DNA from: Pseudomaricurvus alkylphenolicus
GTDB lineage: Bacteria; Pseudomonadota; Gammaproteobacteria; Pseudomonadales; Cellvibrionaceae
Length of the DNA: 64,000 nt
Assembly (NCBI RefSeq): GCF_011683955.1
Contig: NZ_JAAQPI010000009.1
Coordinates: 309,368 to 373,367, forward strand
Direction of reading: 5' to 3'
Each line of letters opens with the position of its first letter. Positions within the stretch are counted from its first letter, which is position 1. A program made the translations under genes and the position numbers. Shown in pieces: positions 1 to 7,167 of this stretch. The notes under the pieces were generated by a model that saw nothing but the letters and a program-made list of their open reading frames with translations, ran no database searches and was not told where the DNA came from.

Positions 1-154
1 ATACCGTGAGATGATTAATACGAAACTCGCCGGATACCTGCCGCACTGAGGGTATGGCCTGCCCCTCCGGATAGGCGCCCTCCATGATCAGTGCTGCCAC
101 GCGATCGCGGAGTTGCCGATAGATTGGCTGATCGTCTTTCCAATTTTCCTGCAT
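1..154 (-). CDS. GntR-family regulator (YtrA-like), N-terminal part, cut by window edge
   Basis: Reading the minus strand from the ATG at 154 gives MQENWKDDQPIYRQLRDRVA and then about 30 further residues, including IMEGAYPEGQAIPSVRQVS. This is the start of a GntR winged helix: the 'PIYxQL.DRVAALI..G.Y.EGxxIPSVRxVS.EF.IN.LTV' pattern is typical of the YtrA subfamily. Only 51 codons are inside the window, so the effector part cannot be seen. The gene lies 31 bp downstream of the DUF2807 gene on the same strand and is probably co-transcribed with it. YtrA-type genes are often linked to ABC transporters and DUF2807 genes, so an ABC transporter may lie beyond the left edge (inference). Confidence 0.85.
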   Translation of the reverse strand, partial: MQENWKDDQPIYRQLRDRVAALIMEGAYPEGQAIPSVRQVSGEFRINHLTV

Positions 155-185
155 TGAACAATTATCCAGCTTTCAATATTGGCAG

Positions 186-1085
186 CTAAGATCTCGGTTT
201 GCTGAGAGAGATCACTTTACTGGCACCACTGGTATGAGCTTCAACACGTGGGGCACCGTAATAACGTACGTCCGCCGCCCCGCTGGCTTCAACCTGTAAC
301 TCTTCGGTCACGTACACCACTACATGAGTTGAACCGCTGATTTCAATATCGGCAAACCGACTCTGCAAACCTGGGGCTGAGTACTTGCCCGATCCGTTAA
401 TCACAATGTCCTGCTCAACCACTTCTCCCACATCAGCGATCTCAACATTGCAGGCACCTGCCAGCTCAATTTCCAATTCATCGCCACTGAAGCGATTCAA
501 GTTCAGGTCGGTCGTACCGGCCATTTCTATGTCCAATTCGTCTGCAATCACGGTGTCAATGGCAATATCACCCGAACCTGCGGCTTCCAATTCAACTTCC
601 TCCGCCGTCATTTTCTGCGCAGAGAAATCACCCGATCCCGCCATTTTCAGCTCCAATTCCTTCACAATAATGTCTCCCAGGGACATAGCACCTGATCCAA
701 GGTGTTTTAAGGTAATACTGCTGCCTTGGATATCCGAGACACTAACCGGTCCGGAGCCGTAAGCGCTGATGGCTTTAATTTCGCTCATAGTCACTTCAAA
801 ACGCACGCGTGTATCAAAGTCAAAAAAGCCCCACAGCGCCTCTCGGGTTTCGAGGCGCAAGCTACTGCCCTTTTGCGCCACATGAATCCGATCCTGCATC
901 GGTTTTGAAGCGGTAATGACCAGAGATTCCTTATCGCCCTGACTAACGACTAATTCAGCGGCACCGTTAAAGACAATTCGCTGAATGCCTTCCAAGTCCA
1001 CCACCTTTCTCAGAAGATCTTCCGCATAACTGCCCACCGCCTGCATTGCCAACAACAGGCCACACAAAGCAATTTGGGGTCTCAT
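186..1085 (-). CDS. DUF2807 (head GIN domain) exported beta-helical protein
   Basis: I take the ATG at 1085 because it is preceded by AGAGGAG at good spacing and opens a clear signal peptide (MRPQIALCGLLLAMQAVGSYA). An upstream in-frame ATG at 1133 would place 16 charged residues ahead of the signal. The mature protein, about 275 residues, is built of short repeating beta-strands with GSG, AGSGD and SGA turns, the hallmark of the DUF2807 'putative auto-transporter adhesin, head GIN' family. The fold is a right-handed beta-helix and the location periplasm or cell surface. No catalytic residues are apparent and the molecular function of the family is not established. It is followed by the GntR regulator, which suggests an envelope-stress or antibiotic-responsive operon (inference). 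Confidence 0.8.
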   Translation of the reverse strand: MRPQIALCGLLLAMQAVGSYAEDLLRKVVDLEGIQRIVFNGAAELVVSQGDKESLVITASKPMQDRIHVAQKGSSLRLETREALWGFFDFDTRVRFEVTMSEIKAISAYGSGPVSVSDIQGSSITLKHLGSGAMSLGDIIVKELELKMAGSGDFSAQKMTAEEVELEAAGSGDIAIDTVIADELDIEMAGTTDLNLNRFSGDELEIELAGACNVEIADVGEVVEQDIVINGSGKYSAPGLQSRFADIEISGSTHVVVYVTEELQVEASGAADVRYYGAPRVEAHTSGASKVISLSKPRS

Positions 1086-1472
1086 CGCGTCGCTCCTCTG
1101 TGGGCGGGCCTGAATGAAAACTTGACGTGACATTTACCTATCGCATCTTCGATCACCACCAAAGCTGCAACACAAAAAATGACTTAGCCTGTACCAGTGG
1201 AGGCCACACTAGGTCACTGCGGTGTTATGGTCAACTATAACACCATAACCAAGACGACAATTGGAAGGTTGAGATAACAAACTGGATACCTATGGACAAA
1301 TGACTCTGGTACGAAACTCTAAAAGATATTGACGACTGTCAGCTGAGGACAATAGATTGGACGACACAGGGAATTGCGACCAACCCCCTAAAGGATTATC
1401 GTAAAAACCAGAAGAGGCAACAAGAAATAATCAAGTAGCCAATCCGACTATAAAATCCGGCAAATCGCGATC
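1086..1472. other. Intergenic region between divergent genes
   Basis: This stretch of 387 bp separates the DUF2807 gene (minus) from the PhnD-like gene (plus). Apart from the interleaved inverted repeat at 1221-1250 I see no gene, no RNA and no clear terminator. It presumably carries both divergent promoters. Confidence 0.6.
1221..1250. promoter_or_regulatory. Interleaved inverted repeats, candidate operator
   Basis: Two perfect 8-bp inverted repeats overlap here. GGTGTTAT (1221-1228) pairs with ATAACACC (1237-1244), and GTTATGGT (1224-1231) pairs with ACCATAAC (1242-1249). The element lies 136 bp upstream of the DUF2807 start. YtrA-type GntR proteins bind spaced inverted repeats, so the partial GntR protein is the obvious candidate ligand, but this is inference. 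Confidence 0.45.
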
Positions 1473-2339
1473 ATGTATTTTCTGGCAACTCGTCGAGCCC
1501 CTGTCATAGCACTGAAGCTTTTGATCCTGCTGTTCGCAGCCCTGATCTGTTTATCTCTGGTGCATCCGCGGCTGGGTGAAGTCTCACTTTCGGATTACGC
1601 CAGTTACACCTGTATCAATGAAAATGCTGATCAGAACAGGCCGGACTTTTCTATTCTTACTCCAGCCTACCTGATGGCTGCTGAACTGGCCCGAAACTTT
1701 TGCTACCCTTCGGCAATCAACGAATATTTCAATCAGGTCAATATCCACTGGAAACACCGTGGCGAAATCTCTGCAGAGGCAATCCTGGAGCAACGTTTCG
1801 ATCTACTCTGGAGCCGAGATTATATCCTGCGAGCGCAAGTGCCCCACTTTGAAGACCTCTATGAAAATTTGCAGGTACTGCAGCCCTACTCTGTGCACTG
1901 GTTCAGCCTCACCCCGATACAAAGCGTGGATGCCAAATGGCTGCAAGGCAAACGAATCGGGCTGAGCAATGACAAAAAGAGCCAGTCAGGTTATTTGCTG
2001 CCAATGGCGGCATTAACAACCACAATAGACGATATGTCTAGCCTGAAGATTGAATATGCAGACAATTTCGCCGAACTGGCGCTACGCCTTAAAGCGGGTG
2101 AGCTGGATCTGATCAGCGGCGCGCTCGAAGGCCAGCAATCCTTCACCGCTGCCGAACTGGAAAGTTTATACACATACCCGATCATGGAAGATGAAGAAAG
2201 TGGCGCCTGGTATGTTCGCAAAAACCTGCCCCATGGGATTTCACATTGCAACCTGAAAAAAGCGCTACGAGTAGATCTGGTATTGGCCGGGACATCCTTC
2301 TACACCAAACAACTGGAACCAGACGCCGAATGCCACTAA
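1473..2339 (+). CDS. Membrane-anchored PhnD-like periplasmic binding protein
   Basis: The protein has 288 residues. An N-terminal hydrophobic helix (about residues 10-32) serves as signal or anchor, followed by a periplasmic domain. The segment 'GKRIGLSNDKKSQSGYLLPMAAL' resembles the ligand-binding loop of PhnD-type (phosphonate or phosphite) solute-binding proteins, and 'ELALRLKAGELDLISGAL' matches the 'V..G.xD.......' segment of that fold. No ABC permease or ATPase is nearby, so a sensor role is more likely than uptake. Its stop overlaps the start of the next gene by 10 bp, so the two are translationally linked. The ribosome-binding site is weak, and the start is chosen because it opens the hydrophobic segment. 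Family assignment is tentative. Confidence 0.55.
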   Translation: MYFLATRRAPVIALKLLILLFAALICLSLVHPRLGEVSLSDYASYTCINENADQNRPDFSILTPAYLMAAELARNFCYPSAINEYFNQVNIHWKHRGEISAEAILEQRFDLLWSRDYILRAQVPHFEDLYENLQVLQPYSVHWFSLTPIQSVDAKWLQGKRIGLSNDKKSQSGYLLPMAALTTTIDDMSSLKIEYADNFAELALRLKAGELDLISGALEGQQSFTAAELESLYTYPIMEDEESGAWYVRKNLPHGISHCNLKKALRVDLVLAGTSFYTKQLEPDAECH

Positions 2340-3286
2340 AACTTACCGGACTTCGGCAATGGATACTAACCTGGCTGGTTATGGTATTAGTGCTCGGGCT
2401 CGGCGCTGCCACCTATGTTTCAATCAGCATCAAGCACCAACTCAAGAAAGATGTGATTCCCCTGCTGGAGGCACGATTGAGTGAAGCCTTCACACCGTAT
2501 CCCGGTACAGCAGATTATACCGTGGTTATCCAGGGGAAGCTTGCTAAAGACTTGTCCACACTTCCCTTAACACAAGTGGTATCGACTTTTGCCTCCTGCC
2601 ATGGGCTGCCAAGCAAAAATATCAAATCCGATAGCTCTATCGCCCTGAGTTGGTATATGGGCAGAAGCCTGCAACAGACTTCAATTGACATTCAATGCCA
2701 GCAAGACTGGTCGGCACTTGCCTTTATTGCCATTGGCATTGCCACTCTTGCGACAGTCGCATTTACCCTTTTGCCACCAACCATGACTTTTCGACAAAGG
2801 CAATGGATGCAGCTATCACAACAAGCCGGCATTCCCTACAGCCATGCCAGGTCTATTTGCGCCGATAAGGACAACCTGTGCTTCGATGTGGAGTCAGGCA
2901 CCGCCGTCGTTCACGGTATACCCATCGAACTGCCGAAAACCCCACTTCTCTACCTGGTCTGGTACGCCACCCTGCGAGTGGAGAATACCAATGAGGGTTG
3001 GTTTCTAAACCCGCAAACCAACCGGCCTGACCACGACACATCTGCCGAGCTGTTGGCATTAATGAAACGGCATGGCGGACACAACAAAGCCATTAATGAA
3101 TTGGAAAATAACGGCCTCAAGGCCAAAACTCTGGACCAGAATCGTAACAAGATAAAGGACGTACTGGTACAAAGCCTCGGAGATGCATTGGCCGAACCCT
3201 ACCTGTTCGATATGCAGCGGGACTCTGCCAGCGGCAGATTTCGCTACCGCCTGCGCTTGTCTCCAGAACAAATTCACCTGCCTTAA
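2330..3286 (+). CDS. Two-TM membrane protein with cytoplasmic winged-helix-like C-terminus
   Basis: The ATG at 2330 overlaps the end of the preceding gene and gives 318 residues. Transmembrane helices fall at about 11-31 and 128-149, flanking a periplasmic domain of about 95 residues, so residues 150-318 should be cytoplasmic. In that region 'GIPIELPKTPLLYLVWYA' followed by 'DQNRNKIKDVLVQSLGDALAEPYLF' and 'GRFRYRLRLSPEQI' follows the layout of winged-helix domains (core helices, then a basic helix, then a YRL hairpin), as seen at the ends of OmpR-type and some CARF-HTH proteins. I do not recognise a named family. With the PhnD-like protein it could form a transmembrane one-component sensor-regulator in which the DNA-binding part is C-terminal, unlike ToxR or CadC. 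Its likely target would be the TonB receptor downstream (inference). Confidence 0.6.
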   Translation: MPLKLTGLRQWILTWLVMVLVLGLGAATYVSISIKHQLKKDVIPLLEARLSEAFTPYPGTADYTVVIQGKLAKDLSTLPLTQVVSTFASCHGLPSKNIKSDSSIALSWYMGRSLQQTSIDIQCQQDWSALAFIAIGIATLATVAFTLLPPTMTFRQRQWMQLSQQAGIPYSHARSICADKDNLCFDVESGTAVVHGIPIELPKTPLLYLVWYATLRVENTNEGWFLNPQTNRPDHDTSAELLALMKRHGGHNKAINELENNGLKAKTLDQNRNKIKDVLVQSLGDALAEPYLFDMQRDSASGRFRYRLRLSPEQIHLP

Positions 3287-3534
3287 GCTTGCGTAACCGC
3301 CAACTGCCCCCCTTTGCAGCCCTCTTTTCTCTTGTATTCGAGCATCGCCTGGCATCAGGCATCGAACTATTTTTCTTTATGATTTTCAAAGACTTATATT
3401 TTAGAGATATCTATTTTATCTATTCGATGTCGCTTTGGTGGCAGCAACGCCGGCCTCCAAACATACTCTACTGACGGTAACTATCAACAGGAGGCGATTC
3501 GCCCTCCTGAGTTAACAATAAGAGAGAGCTGACT

Positions 3535-6072
3535 ATGATAAAAAACAAACCGTTAAATTCCATAAAGCCCACGCTAATTGCACTGGCGATTCAAATGGCC
3601 ATCCCCGCTGGCGTCTATGCTCAGAAAGACGAATCTCTTTTGCTAGAAGAGGTTACGGTGACTGCGCGCAAGCGCGAAGAAAGTCTGCAGGATGTACCCG
3701 TGACGGTCGCAGCATTCAATCAGGACGCCTTAAAGGAAATGCAGATCAATGATGTTACTGATCTTCAAAGTGCCGTCAGTAATGTCTATATCGCTGAGAC
3801 TGGTGGCTTGAGATCGGGTTCCACCAACGCCTCTATTCGCGGGATTGGAACTCCTTTCGGCGGCGCATTTGAGCCCAGTGTTGCCGTTTACATCGATGAC
3901 ACCTATATCCTTGGTAGCTCTGGTCAATTCGTAAACCTGCTCGATATTGCGCAGGTAGAGGTACTCAAAGGGCCTCAAGGTACTTTGTACGGGCGCAATA
4001 CAACAGCTGGGGCTCTAAAGTTCACCTCACAGAAACCGTCGAATGAATTTGGGGGCAACCTGGAAACGAAGTTTGGCAGTGATGGTATGCTGGCGGTAAA
4101 AGGCACAGCAAGAGGCCCTTTGACTGACACCCTTTCCGGACTTGTTTCAGTCAGTCATAAGCAGAGGGATGGACTCCAAAACGATGTCAATACCGGCGAG
4201 GAGTACTGGACTGAGGATTGGCGCGGCGCTCGTGTTGCTCTGGCCTGGGAGCCCTCAGATCAACTGTCAGTCAACTTTTCCTACAGCCACATCGAAAACG
4301 ATTCAGTGAGCCGAGTGCCGACCCGAATTTACTCCGCATTGACTCGGGAAGAACAACTGCAGATCGCCGCAGCGGCCGGTACCGCTCTGCCAAGCGGGTT
4401 AGAGGCCTATGAATTGTTAGCTATCGATCGCTCAATCGACTCCCAGTACAATCATGAGGACGATGTCAGCACTAGCGTGAATCCAGACGCCTTCAAGGTG
4501 GAGTCCCAGCTTGCCAATTTGGTTGTGGAGTATGAAGTAACCGACCAGTGGTCACTAAAATCCATCAGTTCAAAGTACAATAGCAAGAGTGCAAGCGAGA
4601 CAGAGGTAGACGGCAGCGCCTACAGTTACGTTGCAACAGTATCAGGCGATAAAGAAGAGCAGTTTTCACAGGAATTGCAGTTGTCGTTTATATCGGACAA
4701 TCTGAAAGTCATGGCGGGTCTTTACTACTTTGATCAGGAAAACAATCCAGGTAATCGTGGTGGTACAGCGTTGGACTCTAATCTGACTAATTCCTTGGTT
4801 GTTAATGCTGTCCGCGCCGGGGCCGCAGGCTTTCTAGGCTCTCAACCCAGTATTGAGGAAACACTGAATACTTGGATTCCCACCTTTGGTCAGGAACTGT
4901 TGCCTGGAATGTTGTTTTTGACAGAAACACTGGATACACGCACTGAGCTGGAGAGCAAAGCGGCGTTCATTAACGTGGAATGGGATATTACTGAACAACT
5001 GGCACTCAATATTGGTGGTCGTTACACGGAGGAAGAGAAGACAAGCCTGGACATAGAACAAGACACCAATATCCTCGGCGCTTTATTTCTGGATAGCGCT
5101 TTTAACCAATATTGGTACGATGACAGGATTGCCGGCGCAACGGAGGCACTGACAGCGCAACTCGGTACCCCCGTGTCTACACGGCCACTAATGTTCTTGG
5201 AGGGCGACCTGGTAGAGCTCTATGAAGAAGGCGACTGGAGTAGTTTCGACTATCTGTTCGGTCTAAGCTATAAAATCCCGAACCTTGGGATGCTGTACGG
5301 TAGCGTCTCAACCAGCTTTAAATCCGGGGGCTTCAACGGGCTTACAGACTCGAATTTGTCACAGTTCGATGAAGAGACCTTGACCGCCTATGCGCTCGGC
5401 TTTAAATCCACGCTGTTTGATGGTCGTATGCTTTTTAATATCGAGCTGTTCAAAAACGAAATTGACGACGTCCAATACCGAAATTTTGTTCTGACAGAAG
5501 ATGAAGATGGCAACCCCGACACGGACTCAGTTGTGGGCAACTTTGGTATCGCTGAAACACAAGGTGTGGATATGACCATCGGTTATGCGGTGACTGAAAA
5601 TTGGCGGGTAGATATGAATCTCAGCTATCTGGATTCAGACATCACCGAGTCAATTGAAGAACAGGAAGTGGAAGAAGGAGTTTTTGAAGCTGTTGATATT
5701 TCAGAGTATTTGGAGACAGGTCGGGCACCGCAATGGAGTGGCAACATAAGCACGCGTTACAGTTTGGCTCTGGGTTCCACTGGGGATATTGAATTGTTTC
5801 TGCAGTATGCCTACACGGATGAAACACCGGTGACTCAGCCCTGGGACAGTCGCGTAGCTGCTACACAGAATGCCATTTCAGACTCATTTGGAATCTGGAA
5901 TGCTCAAGTAACCTGGCATTCTGCGGATGAGCAATGGCGGGTATTTGCCGCGGGTAAAAACCTGGGGGATGAGCGTGTGTTAACCGATGCCGTTGACCTC
6001 AGTTTGGGCATGGTGACAGGCGGTTATAATTCACCCCGCGCCCTGTCTATGGGTGTAGAGTACAGCTGGTAA
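3535..6072 (+). CDS. TonB-dependent outer-membrane receptor
   Basis: The protein has 845 residues. It has a signal peptide (to about residue 29, ending VYA-Q), then a TonB-box-like 'LLEEVTVTARKRE' and a plug domain ('VPVTV', 'SIRGIG', 'VEVLKGPQGTLYGRNTTAGALKF'). A 22-strand-type barrel follows and ends in an aromatic residue (VEYSW), as expected for recognition by the BAM machinery. The 'KGPQGTLYGRN' plug motif is characteristic of the large iron-complex/other-substrate TonB receptor group of marine gammaproteobacteria. The substrate cannot be read from sequence. An SD-like AGAGAG precedes the start, and an imperfect inverted repeat (3489-3508) lies just upstream. It is followed at 45 bp by a lipoprotein phosphatase on the same strand, suggesting an operon. 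Confidence 0.95.
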   Translation: MIKNKPLNSIKPTLIALAIQMAIPAGVYAQKDESLLLEEVTVTARKREESLQDVPVTVAAFNQDALKEMQINDVTDLQSAVSNVYIAETGGLRSGSTNASIRGIGTPFGGAFEPSVAVYIDDTYILGSSGQFVNLLDIAQVEVLKGPQGTLYGRNTTAGALKFTSQKPSNEFGGNLETKFGSDGMLAVKGTARGPLTDTLSGLVSVSHKQRDGLQNDVNTGEEYWTEDWRGARVALAWEPSDQLSVNFSYSHIENDSVSRVPTRIYSALTREEQLQIAAAAGTALPSGLEAYELLAIDRSIDSQYNHEDDVSTSVNPDAFKVESQLANLVVEYEVTDQWSLKSISSKYNSKSASETEVDGSAYSYVATVSGDKEEQFSQELQLSFISDNLKVMAGLYYFDQENNPGNRGGTALDSNLTNSLVVNAVRAGAAGFLGSQPSIEETLNTWIPTFGQELLPGMLFLTETLDTRTELESKAAFINVEWDITEQLALNIGGRYTEEEKTSLDIEQDTNILGALFLDSAFNQYWYDDRIAGATEALTAQLGTPVSTRPLMFLEGDLVELYEEGDWSSFDYLFGLSYKIPNLGMLYGSVSTSFKSGGFNGLTDSNLSQFDEETLTAYALGFKSTLFDGRMLFNIELFKNEIDDVQYRNFVLTEDEDGNPDTDSVVGNFGIAETQGVDMTIGYAVTENWRVDMNLSYLDSDITESIEEQEVEEGVFEAVDISEYLETGRAPQWSGNISTRYSLALGSTGDIELFLQYAYTDETPVTQPWDSRVAATQNAISDSFGIWNAQVTWHSADEQWRVFAAGKNLGDERVLTDAVDLSLGMVTGGYNSPRALSMGVEYSW

Positions 6073-6117
6073 ATACATCCGCTTTTGAAATCATCGCAAA
6101 AAAGGCCAAATAGACTT

Positions 6118-7026
6118 ATGAAGTGCAAACACCTTCCCTACATACTATTTATACTCATATCCAGCATGCTGTTTTTAGGCTGTAATGAGGGTAACAGTCC
6201 GGCAGGCAGTATCCCGGAAAGTGAAGCTGCTGGCAGCAAGACAGAGGATCGAGACCGACTTCTACCATTGGAAGGTGGAAAGAATTTTCGCGATCTTGGT
6301 GGCTATCAAACCTCTGATGGACGTAAAGTTGCCTGGGATAAAATCTATCGCTCTGGCGAACTTAGCGGATTAACAGATAACGATTACAAACTGTTAAGCA
6401 GTCGCAATATCTCTACAGTTATCGACTTCCGTACAGCCAGGCAGCGCAGTGAGGCCCTCACCCAGTGGCAGGCCGGGGAAGTTGACCAACTCAATTGGGA
6501 CTATGAGATGCACGCTCAAAAGCAAGAAATGATTAAGCTGATTCGCAGCCCCGAAGTAACGCTCGAAGAAATTGATCAATTTATGACGAAGTTTTACATA
6601 GATTTTCTGAAGCAGAACTCGGCATTCTATCGGGACATGTTTGAGACGTTGATCAATACCTCTGAGCCCGTTCTTTTTCACTGTTCCAGTGGCAAAGATC
6701 GCACCGGTATGGCTGCGGCACTGATACTCACCGCGCTGGGTGTGGATCGCGAGCAGATCATGGAAGACTATATGCTGTCAGCTCCCTATCTGAAGCTCGC
6801 CCATCAGAAAAACCCGGAGCCTGCCAGTGACATTAAGCCACTGACAGATAATCACCTGCCGAATGGCATCGTAGAAATATTCTTGTCGGTACGTGAACCC
6901 TGGATGACTGGCACTCTCACCTGGATAGAGCAGCAGTCCGGCAGCGTTATGAATTACATCCAGCAGGATCTGAATGTCAGTGACGCCGACATCACGCTGT
7001 TGCGCGCAAAATACCTGGAACATTAA
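6118..7026 (+). CDS. Lipoprotein tyrosine/serine phosphatase (Y_phosphatase3 family)
   Basis: The ATG at 6118 opens a lipoprotein signal (MKCKHLPYILFILISSMLFLGC) with lipobox LFLGC and acylated Cys22. An upstream TTG would spoil the signal. The mature part shows the family motif 'NFRDLGGY' (56-63), the 'YRSGELSGL' segment, 'VIDFRT', and the P-loop HCSSGKDRTG (188-197) with nucleophile Cys189 and Arg195. The total is 302 residues, normal for the family. Relatives act on phosphotyrosine, phosphoserine or phosphoinositides. A periplasmic lipid-anchored location means the substrate is probably a small phosphorylated compound rather than a signalling protein. Together with the TonB receptor upstream it may take up and dephosphorylate one nutrient, for example an inositol phosphate (inference). 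Confidence 0.88.
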   Translation: MKCKHLPYILFILISSMLFLGCNEGNSPAGSIPESEAAGSKTEDRDRLLPLEGGKNFRDLGGYQTSDGRKVAWDKIYRSGELSGLTDNDYKLLSSRNISTVIDFRTARQRSEALTQWQAGEVDQLNWDYEMHAQKQEMIKLIRSPEVTLEEIDQFMTKFYIDFLKQNSAFYRDMFETLINTSEPVLFHCSSGKDRTGMAAALILTALGVDREQIMEDYMLSAPYLKLAHQKNPEPASDIKPLTDNHLPNGIVEIFLSVREPWMTGTLTWIEQQSGSVMNYIQQDLNVSDADITLLRAKYLEH

Positions 7027-7097
7027 GGCTTTATTTCTCTCTGGCACCCCTCATATAACAGGATTTAATGTCGGATATTAGCTTGTTGATCGCCATA

Positions 7098-7132
7098 CAA
7101 AAAAAGCCCGTAAGCTGTCAAACTGTACGGGC
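7098..7132 (-). terminator. Rho-independent terminator of the following minus-strand receptor gene
   Basis: On the minus strand GCCCGTA (from 7132) pairs with TACGGGC (to 7106), enclosing a loop of 13 nt, and is followed by a run of seven T (7105-7099). It sits 36 bp after the stop of the TonB receptor at 7168. Confidence 0.85.
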
Positions 7133-7167
7133 CAAGGAGAGAGTGTTCTTAGACGAGAGATCAGGCG

